DNA of 64,000 bases from Crotalaria pallida (taxonomy: Eukaryota; Streptophyta; Magnoliopsida; Fabales; Fabaceae). Each line of letters opens with the position of its first letter. Position 1 is the first letter of the stretch. The stretch lies in assembly GCA_037953625.1 (NCBI GenBank), contig CM075651.1, positions 65,830,501 through 65,894,500 on the forward strand, given 5' to 3'. The position numbers were made by a program, and so were the translations under genes. This document shows positions 12,431 to 24,539 of this stretch, piece after piece. The notes beneath the pieces were generated by a model. It was not told where the DNA came from. It saw only the letters and a program-made list of their open reading frames with translations, and did no database searches.

Positions 12431-15400
12431 CCCTCCTTCCATCGTCAATTTTGGAATTCCCTAAGCTACTGCAACGATAGGTCGTTGCCGAACTTTTTAC
12501 CTAAATAATAAAAAAGAAAACCTGGTGTCTTTGCTACTGCTAACAACCAATAAAAAAAGAAAAAAGAGTTAAATAATAAAAGAAATAAGAAATATAAAAG
12601 AGAAAGGGGTCATCGAGCTTCTTCATTCTCATTCTCGACCTACTTTCTCTCAAGCATACCACAAACCCTTGGCAGCGGAACCCAGTCATTAACGGCAACG
12701 GTGACGACAACGGTGGAACCCAGTCATTAACGGCGGAATCGTTGGTGTCACTCGCTTCTCATCACTCGTTCACGGCGGTGACGTCGACGACAACAATCAT
12801 TCTCACTCGTTCACGGCAACGACGACGGTGTCGGTGACAGTGAACTCCCTCCTCCCTCGTTCACGATAGCAACATCAACGGCAAAACCCAGTCTTTTCAC
12901 GGCGGTCAATAGTCACGACACTCACTCCAGCCAGCCATTCACTTAGGTCGCGACAACCATCAGGGAAGCGCTTTACTCACTCGTGACCAATGGCAGCAGG
13001 GACCCATTACAAAAGCTTGGTTCTGTAAGTATAATTTTAATTCTAGTTATTTGTGTTCTTTGTTCTTTCTCACACCTAAATATGATTCCTTTACAAAAGC
13101 TTTTTCTTTTTTTATGAATTGGGGTCGTGTGTTTCTGATTTGGGGTTTTTTGGATGCTATTGAGTCTTCTCACTAAGAAGAAGCTTCAGTGGAAACCCGA
13201 TTTCCAAGCCCTCCATTCCCATCACTCGTGCAAATACTCTTACAAGTATTTTATTATTATTATTTTTAAAATTTGCCCTTTATAATTTCATGATTGGGAA
13301 ATTTGATGGGGGAAATCAATCTTTCTTTACTCAAAATAGAGCAATTATTTTTTTTTTGTGAAATTCGGTTAGGTTTTTTTTTATTTTGATAATGGAGAAG
13401 AAATGTTTGATTTTGTTTTTTCATTTGTTGAAAAATGTTTAGCCTTTTGAGTATAGATAGATTAGTGTTTCTGTTCAATTGGAACTTGGAAGGACTTTGG
13501 TCAAATTGAAAGATGAGATTGAAAAAAGTTTTTCTTTTTTAGTTTTCGTGTCACTGTTCCTTCTTGGGTTGATGTTCCTCAATCAATTGATTCTGAGCCT
13601 GTTGTGGTATATTCTGTTTTTATGTTCTGCCCTTTTAATTTTGTTCTATTGTAGTCCCTTTTCATGCCAACAAGCATTCTTAGGGAAGGTTTCTTTCAGC
13701 ATTCTGACGGCACAGTTTGCTTCAACAACAGGCAGGATTTGAAGTTTAATTGAGTTTCACCTACTTTGTATTTTCCCACATTTTTCCAACACAAGTTGGA
13801 GTCCTTGTCCTATTCTTTTTGCATTGTAGTAGAAGCAGTTGTCTTTAATTTGTTATACAGTTTGAATATATCTTTGGTTAGAATCCTGTTCAATTTAGGA
13901 ATTAATTGGTTACATAACGTTGCAGGCCTGTTTGTATGTGGTAACAAGCATTGCGATGAAAAAAGTGGATTAGCTAGCTATGAGGTAAATTCTTCTATTA
14001 TCATTAATCTTTCAATTTCACTAATCTATTCACTTGTCTGCCATTGTTACTTCATCTGAGAGGTGAGTCAATATGAGACAGTGCTAGTTGTTACTTATGC
14101 CATTGTTCTGTTGTAGCTTTTAACTTGAAATTCTAGAAATTTCCTTATGAATGATTCATTGTTCAACCATGCTCGTTAAATCATGTAATATTTCTTAAAT
14201 GCTTCCGTTGTTATTCCTATGCACTTCGTATTATTTTTGAAGCTTAAACACAATTACTTCATGGGGTTTGCTTATGCAACTCACTCATATAGAAATTTTG
14301 TTACTTTAATTTTGATGAATCTTGCTTTAGTGTTTGGTAACTGCATGGAACTTCAATTGACTCACTTGGGAAGTGTCAGTACTGATGGCCTTTTGAAGTG
14401 CACGACTTTGATTAATCTATTTGATATTTTGTTTTATATGTTTAAAGTTGGATCATCTGATCATAATTGAGAGTTTTCTATCTCCGGAAGTGTTTGCTTG
14501 TTTGAGATTCTACTGTAGGTTTTTCTGAATCTTTTCCTGGCAATAAAATTAATTACCTTCATTCCTTCAAGCATAAATGCATGTGGTATGGCTATTTCAA
14601 TGGATCAATGCAGAATCTAGCTTAGGATTGATTGTCTCAACAAATTGTTTTGTAGCTTACTGCTGTAATTGCCTCATTAATATTATAAACCATTTGATTT
14701 CAATCATTATTATTCTTTGTATCCACCAAATTAAGATTTCTTCAACAACTAAGAAGGGCGATGTCTTTCTCATTTTGATAGAGGATAGATGATTACTTCT
14801 GATTTGACTTACTTATAAATGTGATTGTTCTAAATTTTTTTTAAAAATGTGATTATTCTTATTTCTTTTAAATTTGCCATTTGATTACCACGTTTAGAGA
14901 CCACATTTCCATATAAAGTTGAAAGTGATAATTCTTTTTGGAGTCTTTTTCATTCCATTCCTAACTTTTTTCCATTCCTTGTTACCATTCTTTGTTATTT
15001 CTTTTAGTGAATTCCAGAGTGTTTTTTGGTTGTAAAGGCACACCTACCATGTATTATGCAATGGCTTCACTAGGGTAAAAATAATGTAAGAAAATGTATT
15101 ATGCTTTAAATTCTGCTTTCATTGCACCAAGCTAAGGTGCAAACTGCAGTAGTGCCTGTTTCACTGAAGTAGGTTCACTGTGAGATAACAAAACCTGAGC
15201 ATATTTAGACTTGAATAAATCATATTTGGGTCTGGTTTGCATAGAATGAACTGACATGAAAGGTATGACAGGAGGACATGGGTGTATTTCAGAAGAGGGG
15301 GAGGCTGAAGTAGAGGCTAAATCAATTGTTGTATATGCTGTGGATGGAGTAGACAGAAGGAGATGAAGCTGCAGTAGGCATGAAGCTGCAGTAGGCATAC

Positions 15401-15871
15401 ACTGAAACTGAACTTTAACAAACTGTATGAATTGGTGTTTGTAACGCCTAAGTTTATTTACCCTTTTATACCCTTAAATAAAATAGTGAACTTAAAATTT
15501 TCTTTTTAAACTTATAAAATCTCCCGTCACACGGACGGAGTTTCGTTTGTTTTTAGGACTTTCCCAAAAATTCCGGTTTTCCTGCAACCTGATAAACAAC
15601 ATCATTCAAATTTCAAAGCCAGTAGGGCTATTCACATATATCACATCTAGTGCAACATCGTGCACAAATCAGAAAGTCAGAGTATGAAACATCAGTGTAA
15701 GCGGAAATATAAACAAGTTTCGGAAAACAGTTCTTTTCCCAAAATAGGACTCCTACCCAAAGGAGTCGTCCTGGGCCCCCAAAAAGCTATTTACATTATA
15801 TACATCAAAAATGAATCACATCACATCACCGGGCCCAGGACATTCCCATGTCCTACATAACTATAAGTGAC

Positions 15872-15936
15872 CTACTCTCCCTGTGAGGGAGAGTACTCCT
15901 GCTCGGCCTGGTCAGGTGCAAACTCTTCCTCAGTAC
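15872..15936 (-). CDS. Short acidic exon-like frame in the 15440-18063 LTR
   Basis: Directly after an acceptor-like CTCCATAG the minus strand reads about 20 open codons beginning GTEEEF and ending in a QGE-stop tail, rich in Glu and Gln. A parallel exon (GT + acidic/GAGTAC core) follows an acceptor in the LTR at 20913. The core GCCGAGCA.GAGTAC is shared between the two. It is too short to assign a function; it may be the shrunken counterpart of the LTR ORF of the gypsy elements. Confidence 0.3.
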
Positions 15937-16195
15937 CTATGGAGATAGTAAGGAGTGAGTATTACACATAAAATGGGGAAGCAGTTTCCAAATACGACAT
16001 AATGCTATACTAAGTCATACACATTTAGCAATTCATTCACAATATCATAAAGCTTCACATATCGCAATTCATTACCAAAATGTTTCATTGGTTACTCAAG
16101 TCAATCTTGCATATTCAATCTTATTCATCATTTTCTTAAAGTCTTTTGTTCCGTACACTTTATCCATATTCATAATTCTTTTCAATTTGTCCCTG

Positions 16196-16475
16196 GTCAC
16201 GACCTACTACGTCTGCACTACTGTGCACTCACGACTTACTGCGCCCGGGTATGTTTCTCAATCCCCTGGTCACGACCTACTGCGTCTGCACTCCTGTGCA
16301 CTCACGACTTACTGCGCTCGGGTATGTTTCTCAATCCCCTGGTCACGACCAACTGCGTTTGCACCACCGCGCGATAACGACTTACTGTGTCCGGGTGTGT
16401 TTCACTCTCCCCTGGTCACGACCTACTGCGTTCGCACCACCGTGCGATCACGACTTACTGCGCCCGGGTATAATT
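16196..16475 (-). repeat. Tandem array, four units of about 70 bp, each with a hairpin
   Basis: Units begin CTGGTCACGACC and contain a small inverted repeat (tgcac/gtgca in units 1-2, tcgcac/gtgcga in unit 4) between two direct copies of CACGACYTACTGYG, ending near CCCGGGT. The stems change between units while staying complementary, except unit 3, which has decayed. Confidence 0.85.
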
Positions 16476-17475
16476 CATTTCATTCTTTTAACACTATCAC
16501 TGTTTAACAATTCCATTACTCAAGTTAATCACAACCGTACACATTTACACTATCCAATCATCACACTTAAATCTCATAACTTAATTAGCACAAATTAACA
16601 TTTCATTAGTATCATCAATATCACCAAATATCAAAATGAAGCACATAATCAACCAAATATTTACCCTCTGTCATAAGTTCTATTTTAATAATTATTCTAT
16701 AATATAACAACCTAAACTAACACATAACTCTTAGTACCCATTATATGCAAATTGTAAACTAAACCCCAGAGTAAGGTAATACTCACTATAACCCACTCCT
16801 TACCTTAAATTAGCAAGAAGTAAATAGAACCTTAGTGAGCCCTAGCTCAAAATCTTGGAAACTTGAATTTCCTAAGCCTAGCTTGCCACCTCAATAAGGA
16901 AATGATGAAATGATGGTACACAATCCTATTTGAGAGAGCACAAGATGAGTGATCCTTGTCCTTGCCATGGTTTGGGTTGGAAGGCATGAAACAAAATCCC
17001 TACATAACCATGAGTGCAAGAACCCTAAGGTTTTAAACATAATTTCTATGAACTAAGGAAAGTTGGAATGGAAAGGAAATTAAAGTTATGGTATGAAGCT
17101 TTTCTTACCCCAACAATGGTGGAAATTGAAAAACCAAGAAGAAGGAAGGAGGGAGCAAACTCGTGAGTCCAAGGGAGAGGGAAGGAAGGAGTCTTCAACC
17201 AACCTCCATGGTGCAAACTTGATGGGGTTTAATGATTTTGGGTTTGAGGTGCCCAAAACCAAGTGTTTGATGATGAAAGTGATGGAAGTGTTCTTGGAGC
17301 TTGAGAGAGTTGATGAAGGTGATGGCTTTGTGTTGGAGATGTTGTATGAAAGAATGAGGTGATTTTGTTGCCTTATGATCAACTTTGAAGCCACCAAAAA
17401 TCGTGTGGCTTAAATTGAAAACTTAGCCACCAAGCCCGGAATGGACGCACCAGATTTATTCTGGTCTGCACCACG

Positions 17476-17699
17476 CGCCTGGGCGCGCCTATCACTCGCT
17501 TGGGCGAGTTCTGCACCAGCTGGTGCTGCTGGTGCGTGCGGTGGGGAAATTCTGGCGCGCCAAACGCGAATTGGTGCGTGCTGGTGCGGAGTCGTGCTCG
17601 CCTGGGCGAATTGGTGCCTCGCCTGGGTGGGTTTTTCACTGTCTGGTGCACCAAATGAATAGTGCACCCGCCTGGGCGCATGGCTGGTGCGCCTGGGCG
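17476..17699 (-). repeat. Paired CGCCTGGGCG near-palindromes
   Basis: Copies start at 17476 and 17497, 17599 and 17620, 17669 and 17690. Every pair is spaced exactly 21 bp (one or two copies have a single mismatch). They lie in the U3 side of the minus-strand solo LTR. Confidence 0.85.
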
Positions 17700-18242
17700 A
17701 GAAACAGGGTCTTCAACCTTCGATTCGCCGTAACGTTTTCGTTAACCGTCGGATCGGGTCCAAATTTTTAGATAAGCTTCTTCACCCCATAAACTTCATA
17801 TCCAACGGTGGAATTTATTTTCTTAGCATCCTATAATGAATTTCTAATTTTCTCTTTTCGGTCGATTTCTAACATCTAAAACGCCGATTTAACTCCCGAT
17901 TTCGCTTATATGACTTTGCCCGAAGCCACAACTGCCTTCTATACAACCCCTAGGACTTATAATCACCACTCACCTATCTACCAAAATTCATTAAGTCATT
18001 ATTCCAATTTTTCTTAGGTTTCTATTTAATAATTTCATTTAAAATAAAGTTTAGGATGTTACAGTGTTAACTTGGCAGTGGGGCATATGAAATTATACAA
18101 TAATCCTGAAGTACTAGTGAACTACAAGTAGTACTTGGCGCATGTAATAATACCACTGTATATAGTTTTGAATTCTCATGTAATGCATTTCTTCCTAATC
18201 AGTCTTAATTTTTTTGGTAATATTTGTAGGTTTTGATCTCAA

Positions 18243-18393
18243 TCGATTATACAAGAACAAGAACAAAGGATAAAAGAGCTAGAGGAGATGAGTGAACGAG
18301 ACAAAAAGGAGTTAGAGGAGAAATTACTGTTATTTTTGTGTTATTTTTTGTGTTATCATTGTGTTATTTTTTGTGTTATTTAATTATTGTGTT
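18243..18393 (+). pseudogene. Remnant coiled-coil exon of the CACTA protein
   Basis: After an acceptor-like TTTGTAG the plus strand encodes a heptad-like, Gln/Glu/Lys-rich peptide (IQEQEQRIKELEEM then SERDKKELEEKLL) that then runs into a low-complexity TGTTATTTTT tract and stops. Charged coiled-coil tails of this kind are typical of plant CACTA-associated proteins (for example the transposase_24 type). Only this end survives; the rest of the gene was not found. Confidence 0.5.
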
Positions 18394-18432
18394 ATTATTG
18401 TGTTATTTTTGTGTTATCATTGTTTTATTTTT
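18318..18432 (+). repeat. TGTTATTTTT low-complexity repeat
   Basis: About nine tandem variants of 'tgtgttatttttt' directly after the coiled-coil exon; a slippage-type simple repeat. Confidence 0.85.
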
Positions 18433-19754
18433 TACCCAAGAGATATTTAACTTTTCTTATTAAGAAACTAAGAATTACAAAGGATCAGAAAACATGCTTA
18501 AAAAATTAAGAGCCTGAAAATTAAAGTTGCTTTGAAACTCTCTTTATTTAGTTTTTTTGACATTTCATTCTCTGTGCTAGCTTTTATTTTTTGTTTTTGT
18601 TCCTTTCCACAAGCTTTTTGGTTTTGTTGTATTCTTATTTCTAAGTGAATTGAAGAAAGTGAATAATTATTAAGGTGCACCAAGATTTGTTAAGGATAAC
18701 TTTATTTTGATTAGGTTTTTAATTTGGTTGAAAAGCTGGTTTTAATTTTGGTTAGCAAGAATACAGTATATTTGGCTAAGTAGGAACAAAGGCTGTGTTT
18801 GGCAATGAGGCTCAATCAAGATGTTGTGCAAGGTGCACTTGGTTTTTTAAGTTTACTTTTTACAGCTCTGATTGTTTGTAACTAATGAGTATCATAATAT
18901 GTAAAGGTATCAAGATATTCATGTTGTAAATTAAATTACTTGAGGTGCACTGTTATTTTTGAGGTTGCTTGGTTATAACTCTCTCCTCCTCCTTCTCGAC
19001 GTCTTGTGTTTAGGAGAAATTAGTCTCTTTTATTTTCTTGCATCGTTTGGCTAATCTTAAGAGCATTATTGATCAAAATGGAGCAAGCTATTATAAACTT
19101 CATGATACATGTATGCAGATCTATCAAAGATGTCAAACATTTCTTTAAGACCTTGACTCTTCGATTTGGAAGCAAGTGGTGGATTTTGTCCACACGTTTC
19201 AGATACCTCCAGAGGGTTACTTGATCATTAGTGTAATCCTCTTTGTACAACACAACTTTTAGTTCCAACTGATTTTGTTATTGACTGGCCTTCTAATAAA
19301 CGCCTATGATTTTGTTATTGAATTTTTGTTTCACAAGTATTCGATTAATTTCACTCCTTCTTTATTTATGTTGTTGCTAGCATGTTACAGGTTTAACGTT
19401 ATTGGAAGAAGTGACATTGGCCATGCATATGGAGAATTGGAGATGAGAAGATATTTTGCTTATGTTAGAAATTTATGTCATCGACTTTGAAGTGTTATTT
19501 TGGATTATTAGTTACTAAATAGATTTTTTATTTTTAATATTTTGGGTTGATGTAATATTGTGACTCAATAGAATGCTAAAGACATTCTCTATATTAGATT
19601 GTTGAGATTTGAGCTCATTATTTATGGGCAATTTAATAATATAAAATTTATTTATTATTTTTAATTATTATAATGATACTTCAGAATTTAAAATTCAAAA
19701 TGGCTTTAATTATTATCAACTTAAAAGGATTATTTTTTTTAATATAAATAAAGG

Positions 19755-20207
19755 CTATTGCAATGACAATTTTGTCGTTTCAAAAATCAAAAGGGTTTTG
19801 CAATGACATTTGTCGTTGCCAATGATACTAAGCCATTGGCAACAACATTTGTCGTTACCTAAATGGGAATCCACGTCAGCAATAAAGTATCATTGGCAAC
19901 GACATTTATCGTTGCCAATGATACTAAGCCATTGGCAACGACATTTTCGTTGCCAAAAAGTAAGCCATGTCACCCTGTTATTGCATTTTTGGCAACGACA
20001 AAGTATTTGTAACAACAAATGTCGTTGCAAAACCGGTGTGAATCGCAACAAAGGTTTGTCGTTGCGATAGTTATATTGTCGTTGCGATACTTTTTCGCTA
20101 CGCCCTGACCCGCTACGACTGATGTCGTTGCGAAAAATTTTTTTGCAACGACTTTTCATTTTTCGCAACGACTTTTGTCGTTGCAATTGGCCGACTTTCT
20201 TGTAGTG
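19755..20207 (+). repeat. Right subterminal repeats of the CACTA element
   Basis: At least a dozen copies of (G)CAACGACA / TGTCGTTGC in both orientations up to the terminal TTTCTTGTAGTG. Longer direct repeats of 'gataCTAAGCCATTGGCAA' occur at about 19825 and 19920. Confidence 0.9.
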
Positions 20208-20523
20208 ATTGTGTAGTTTTATATACTCAAATTCATTTCAATATTGTTTTAGAAATGTAATTTCAAATATGTTTTTTTTTTACCATGATAACACAAATTT
20301 TAAGAATAAAGATACCAAAAAAAATATTTTTAAGAAAATTATTATTTCAATTAAAAAGGGAATATATTTATTTATTAATTAAAATAATAATATTATTATT
20401 ACTAATTAATTAATACTTATTTGTAGTGTTCCAATGTTAGGGAGACACCACAATGTGTTTGGGGGTTGTTGTAGCTGGCAGGGGTGACTCTGGTCATACG
20501 TATCCCTAGTAAAAAGGGAATCA
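20208..20523. other. AT-rich DNA without recognised features
   Basis: Begins with the right target duplicate of the CACTA element. The latter part (20440-20520) has a less AT-rich segment with no coding sense I can support. Confidence 0.5.
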
Positions 20524-20912
20524 TGTAACATCCCGAATTTTAATTCCAAAAATAATTAGAATAATGATAATATTGGAATATTAGTAACAATAATAATAAG
20601 TCATAAATACGAGTTAAAAGGGAGGTTTTAGAGTCATAAAACATATAATAATAGGAAATTAAGAATAAAAGATTCATAACTTGAAATAACAGATTCCACC
20701 GTTGGATGAGAAGTTGTGAGTCTTGTTAAGTTTTCTTTCAAATTTGAGCAAGATCTGACGGTGAACGAAGAAGATATAACATTTTGAAAAGCAATGGATG
20801 AAAATCAGACAAAGTAATCGATTACTTTGGGGAAGTAATCGATTACCTGCTCTCTGTAAGGAACCAAATACTGAAGAAATTAAGGAATTAATCGATTACT
20901 TCAAGAGGTAAT
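20524..20912 (+). repeat. Gypsy-like LTR 5' fragment with TAATCGATTA motifs
   Basis: Begins TGTAACATCCCGAATTTT, includes the 'ccaccgttggatgagaagtt' phrase shared with the 15440-18063 LTR, and is interrupted at 20912 by the start of the next LTR. Palindromes TAATCGATTA start at 20815 and 20836 (21 bp apart) and at 20889. The partner of the last would start at about 20909-20910, exactly where the next LTR cuts in (only 'taat' remains). Confidence 0.75.
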
Positions 20913-21469
20913 TGTGACATCCTAACTTTTGTCTATTATTTTAAAATTAGCGACTTAAAAATTTATTTTTAAAACCTTAAACTTCTTATAAAAATCTTCG
21001 AAAAATTCGGCGAAGTTTTCTCTGTTTTTCGGACTTCCCAAAAATTTATATTTTTCACCTGTTCAATCCAATACATTCCAGAAAACTATGAAACATTTAT
21101 ATACATACTTTTTTTGCTTTCATGCCCTTTTAACAAAATAAAACCAACATCAGGGCTTGCACGATTGAATTATAATAAAACAGAAATAACTTAATTATAA
21201 TAAACTACTATACTTTCTCTCCTAACTACACTCCACTCCGTACTCATGCTCGGCAAAAAATAGTGCAAGCTCAACGGTACCTGTATAAAAACAGTTAAGA
21301 GGTGAGCATTACACATAACTTAGCGAATGCAATCTAATAAACATAATAAATAGCTAAGTCAAACACATTTAGCATATGAACACATAAAACATTTAATTAA
21401 GCATCAAAATCATTCCTACTAAGTACATACACATGCATCGCCAAAGTTTCTCGCTTAGTGATTATCACC

Positions 21470-21658
21470 GACTCTAGTATTGTTTTCTTTCTAGATTTCC
21501 TCTTTCTTCTTATTATCTTTTCATCTTTCATTTTCTCATCTTTCTTTTTCTCATCTTATTATCATCTTTCTTTTCCTCTTTCTTCTTATTATCTTTTCAT
21601 CTTTCATTTTCTCATCTTTTTATCTTTTCTTTCTTTTTCTTTCCTTTTCTTTTCTTTT
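21470..21658. repeat. Polypyrimidine tract (CTTTTT/TCTTT-rich)
   Basis: A 190-bp run of C and T with repeated 'tcatctttc' and 'tttctttt'; polypurine on the sense strand of the LTR that contains it. Confidence 0.9.
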
Positions 21659-21659
21659 T

Positions 21660-22440
21660 AACGGCTTTGCGAACCCACCATTGCGCTCCCACACCGGGGA
21701 GTCTTATTGCTGCACACGCCATTAAATCGTGCTGCTTACGCAACCAATGCACCCCACCAGGGCGTACTTACATGGCCTGGCATCCGTGAAGCATATAGAA
21801 TACTGCGAACCCACCACTGCGAACCCACACCGGGGCGTCTTACCGCGGCGCACACTATTCAATCGTGTGGCTTACGCAACCAATGCACCCTACCAGGGCG
21901 TACTTACATGGCCTGACATCCAAGTATAGGTTTTGTGAACCCACCACTGCGCTCCCACACTGAGGCGTCTTACCGATGCACACGCCATTAAATCGTGCGG
22001 CTTACGCAACCACTGCACACAGACTGCTCGCGGCTTACAGCGCACAACCCCTGCGTCTTACTGCACCTAGCTGTGCGTCTTACACGGCCTGACATCCACT
22101 AAACATGTAGGGTACTGCGAACCCACCACTGCGCTCCCACACCGGGGCGTCTTACCGCTGCGTACGCCCTTACGTTGTACGACTTACACAACCACTGCAC
22201 ACAAACCGCTTGCGACTTACACCGCACAACCCGCGCGCATCTTACTGCACCCAGCTGTGCGTCTTACACGGCCTGGCATTCGCACACCATATTCATTAGT
22301 TCTTTTCCTTTCGGGTACTGCGAACCCACCACTACGCTCCACACCGGGGCGTCTTACCGCGACGCTCGCCATTAAATCGTGCGACTTACGCAACCAATGG
22401 ACCCTACCAGGGCGTACTTACCTGGCCTGGCATCCACATA
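21660..22440 (-). repeat. Complex tandem array in the 20913 LTR
   Basis: GC-richer repeats in which 'gcgaacccaccactgcg', 'cacaccggggcgtcttac', 'ttacgcaaccaatgcaccc' and 'cagggcgtacttac(a/c)tggcctg' recur about four to five times. Periods are of roughly 125-230 bp, with some units lacking segments. Open frames across it are low-complexity shadows of the repeat. It sits between donor-like and acceptor-like sites of the LTR. Confidence 0.85.
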
Positions 22441-23400
22441 CCATATACTTTAGTTCTATTATTTCGTTTTAGTCTTTTCTTTCGCTTTCCTCACATACAT
22501 TTTCTTTTTTTCTTTTAACACTCTATTTAATCGTTCTCATTTTATTCGCTCTTTACTATTAGGGACAACTCAACTTTTAATCCAAGGGACATTCCAAGTT
22601 CTAATTAGTTCCATAATCTCACATTTAGTCACCCACACTAAGTCACACAACCACACATACATCCTTTCATATCATTTATCATACATCATGTTCACATCAT
22701 AACATCAAATATAAAATGCATAAATATCAAGCGATCTACTATTTTTAATTAAGTCCTTATTCTTTACAATTATTAACTATCCTAATGTTCGTTAACATAC
22801 ATAATCAAACGTCCTTAGTTACCACTATCATCTACTAGAACTACACCCCCTAAGCTAAGGTAATACCCCCTCTTACCTTGCCTTTCATAGACATGTTTCT
22901 TTTTGTACAATAATGTTCAAAAGTGTCGAGTCCATTGCTTACGTGCGGCGACAGGTTCTAAAGCTCCTTCGTTGTCTAATCATATTACATAAATTAAATA
23001 ACAGTCAAAATACGCACTAAGGACCAATCATAATTTAAACTTTGATAGAAAACGTTATAAAACATAATTTTCCGTTATACGTAATAAGCTAACAAAGTAT
23101 TAAAATAGAGATCTTTCGGTGTTCCGTAAAAGCAAGTTTTAGGAATAAATTAGTAACTAAAAGCGACGTCAAAAACATTTGATTATAGTTCGTAAACTAA
23201 AGTTCACTAAGATTAAAATAAGAGCCAATGTCTTCACAAAATAGTTTAGCTTCTCATTGGAAAGAGATAAAAATACACCACGAATCCACTAGTGGTAACA
23301 AACGTTCCATAACATTATATATAGAATATATAATTCATTTATGAGTTTGCTTTACCAAACCCTTGCCAGAGGTTCAAAAGTGATAACAATATTTTTGGAA

Positions 23401-23594
23401 ATTTAAGTCTATTATATTATAAATTTTTCATTAATTTTTTAATAAGATAATAATTTTTTATTTTCTCATTTTGTATTCTTGAGATTGATTGAGATTAAAA
23501 AACTTCTTAATTTATTATATACTCTTGCTTTTTTCGAATTTCTTACTCTTTGTCTTAAAGACTTACCAAGTTTAAGAAATCCTTAAATTATATT
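23401..23594. other. AT-rich spacer without recognised features
   Basis: No repeat boundary or coding sense seen. Confidence 0.5.
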
Positions 23595-24413
23595 CATTAC
23601 AAGAAAAATTCTTTATTGCAACAACATTAGTCGTTGCTAAAAAAACGTGTTTTGCAAAGACTAAAGAATGCCGTTGCAGAAAACATGTGTTTTGCAACGA
23701 CAGTTGTTGCAATAAAATTTGATAAGTTTACTCAATGACATATGTCACGCCAAAGAAATTAAATAATTAAATAATTAAATAATTAAAATAGGTTATAACT
23801 AAACCCTAGAAAGAATGAACTACTATATACATTTATAGAGATATGTCATAGGGAGAGAGAAAAAGAGAAGCTGGCGGATTCCTCTCAAACTAGGGCCGGC
23901 GAGATGCTCTCCCGTCGTAACCGCATCGATGCCTCTCTCCCGCCGCCGATCTCAACCATCGGAGCCTCCTTCTCCATCCGCCGTACTCAATTGTCGCCTC
24001 ACCCACTCCCCCGCTTATCTCTATCTCCCTATCAAACATACCCACGAAATATGTACTAGAGGGGACAAAGACGGCTTCACCCTCTCCACCGCATCACGGT
24101 TCAAATCCGCACGATTACCAACCGTTCCATGGCGAATCGTTGGTCGCCGACGACCTAGACCACCACACCACCCTCAACTCATGACCTTGCCGTATCGTCA
24201 TCTCAAGCCTTAGATTGATTCTCGAATTCATTGTAAGTGTTTCAGATTCGCTTCTTTCTCACCTTTTCTTTATTTTTCAGATATGCCACTTGCAAATAAA
24301 TTTTGTGCCTTGGTTGAAATACACACTGTGTCAAGTTACTTAATGTTTGTAAATTTTTAGCTTTCCTTTTGTTGTTTATACCTGTATCAGTTCAGGCTTT
24401 CCTTTGCCATTAT
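23595..24413 (+). mobile_element. CACTA-like 5' end, interrupted by the hAT-like element
   Basis: Starts CATTACAAGAAAAATTC, one change from the CACTACAAGAAAA terminus of the intact element, and continues with GTCGTTGC-type subterminal repeats (23620-23725). A TATA-like 'ctatatacatttatag' (about 23823) precedes a GC-rich exon-like stretch ending in a GTAAGT donor at 24231. This parallels the 5' part of the 12268 element. No matching right end was found, so only the 5' portion is supported; the region after 27159 may be its continuation. Confidence 0.6.
23929..24213 (+). CDS. Possible first exon of the CACTA-like element
   Basis: An open frame of 94 codons, Pro/Ser/Arg-rich, in a GC-rich island between a TATA-like site and a GTAAGT donor. 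It has no similarity I recognise and the composition may simply keep the frame open. It could equally be untranslated leader. Confidence 0.2.
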   Translation: MPLSRRRSQPSEPPSPSAVLNCRLTHSPAYLYLPIKHTHEICTRGDKDGFTLSTASRFKSARLPTVPWRIVGRRRPRPPHHPQLMTLPYRHLKP

Positions 24414-24539
24414 TAGGGGGTGTTCATGGACCAGTATAAAACTGGTCCAAAATTCAGTAAACAATATTAATTAGTTTGGATATAAAACCAAACTGGTTCT
24501 AAATTTGGATCTAGATCTGGATCGGTTATGAACCAGTTC

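Larger units (their letters stand above)
15440..18063 (-). mobile_element. Solo LTR (2.62 kb, minus), TSD gtgtt, inside the CACTA element
   Basis: Starts TGTAACGCC and ends GATGTTACA, flanked by gtgtt at 15435-15439 and 18064-18068. The sense strand is minus. Reading that way it has a U3 with CGCCTGGGCG pairs, a donor-like GTAAGA at 17108, a 70-bp tandem array, an acceptor ending ...CCATAG at 15937, and a short acidic open exon. It contains no pol sequence. This insertion postdates the CACTA element. Confidence 0.9.
12268..20207 (+). mobile_element. CACTA (En/Spm) element, TSD att, with a nested solo LTR
   Basis: Termini CACTACAAGAAAA at 12268 and the inverse TTTCTTGTAGTG ending at 20207 are the classic CACTA ends, and the 3-bp duplication att flanks both (12265-12267, 20208-20210). 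Both subterminal regions are packed with GTCGTTGC/GCAACGAC repeats, the usual transposase-binding arrangement. Without the inserted solo LTR it is about 5.3 kb. The interior has a GC-richer exon-like stretch (12650-13020, ending at a GTAAGT donor), intron-like AT-rich DNA, and a coiled-coil exon remnant near 18240. No complete transposase is present, so it is non-autonomous or decayed. Confidence 0.9.
20913..23400 (-). repeat. LTR (minus orientation), right end not defined
   Basis: Starts TGTGACATCC. On the minus strand it has a GTAAGC donor-like site (22942), a large tandem array, a polypurine run, and an acceptor TTATACAG ending at 21281 followed by a short exon-like frame with the core GCCGAGCATGAGTAC. 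This is the same order as in the 15440-18063 LTR. No clean TTACA end or target duplication was found near 23.4 kb, so it is probably truncated and its end is approximate. Confidence 0.6.

Noticed and set aside
13479..14470. Series of hydrophobic frames inside the CACTA element
   Set aside because: They are Leu/Phe/Ile-rich readings of T-rich, intron-like DNA; no transposase motif, no consistent exon pattern.
17441..17771. Overlapping frames rich in Trp, Ala and Gly
   Set aside because: They are shadows of the CGCCTGGGCG repeats in the solo LTR, open in several frames on both strands.
21660..22440. CRISPR-like array or centromeric satellite
   Set aside because: Repeats are long, unequal and confined to one LTR; the setting is eukaryotic, and no spacers of constant length occur.
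22175..22472. Frames through the tandem array, 66-71 codons
   Set aside because: Repetitive peptides that follow the array period; adjoining frames are open for the same reason.
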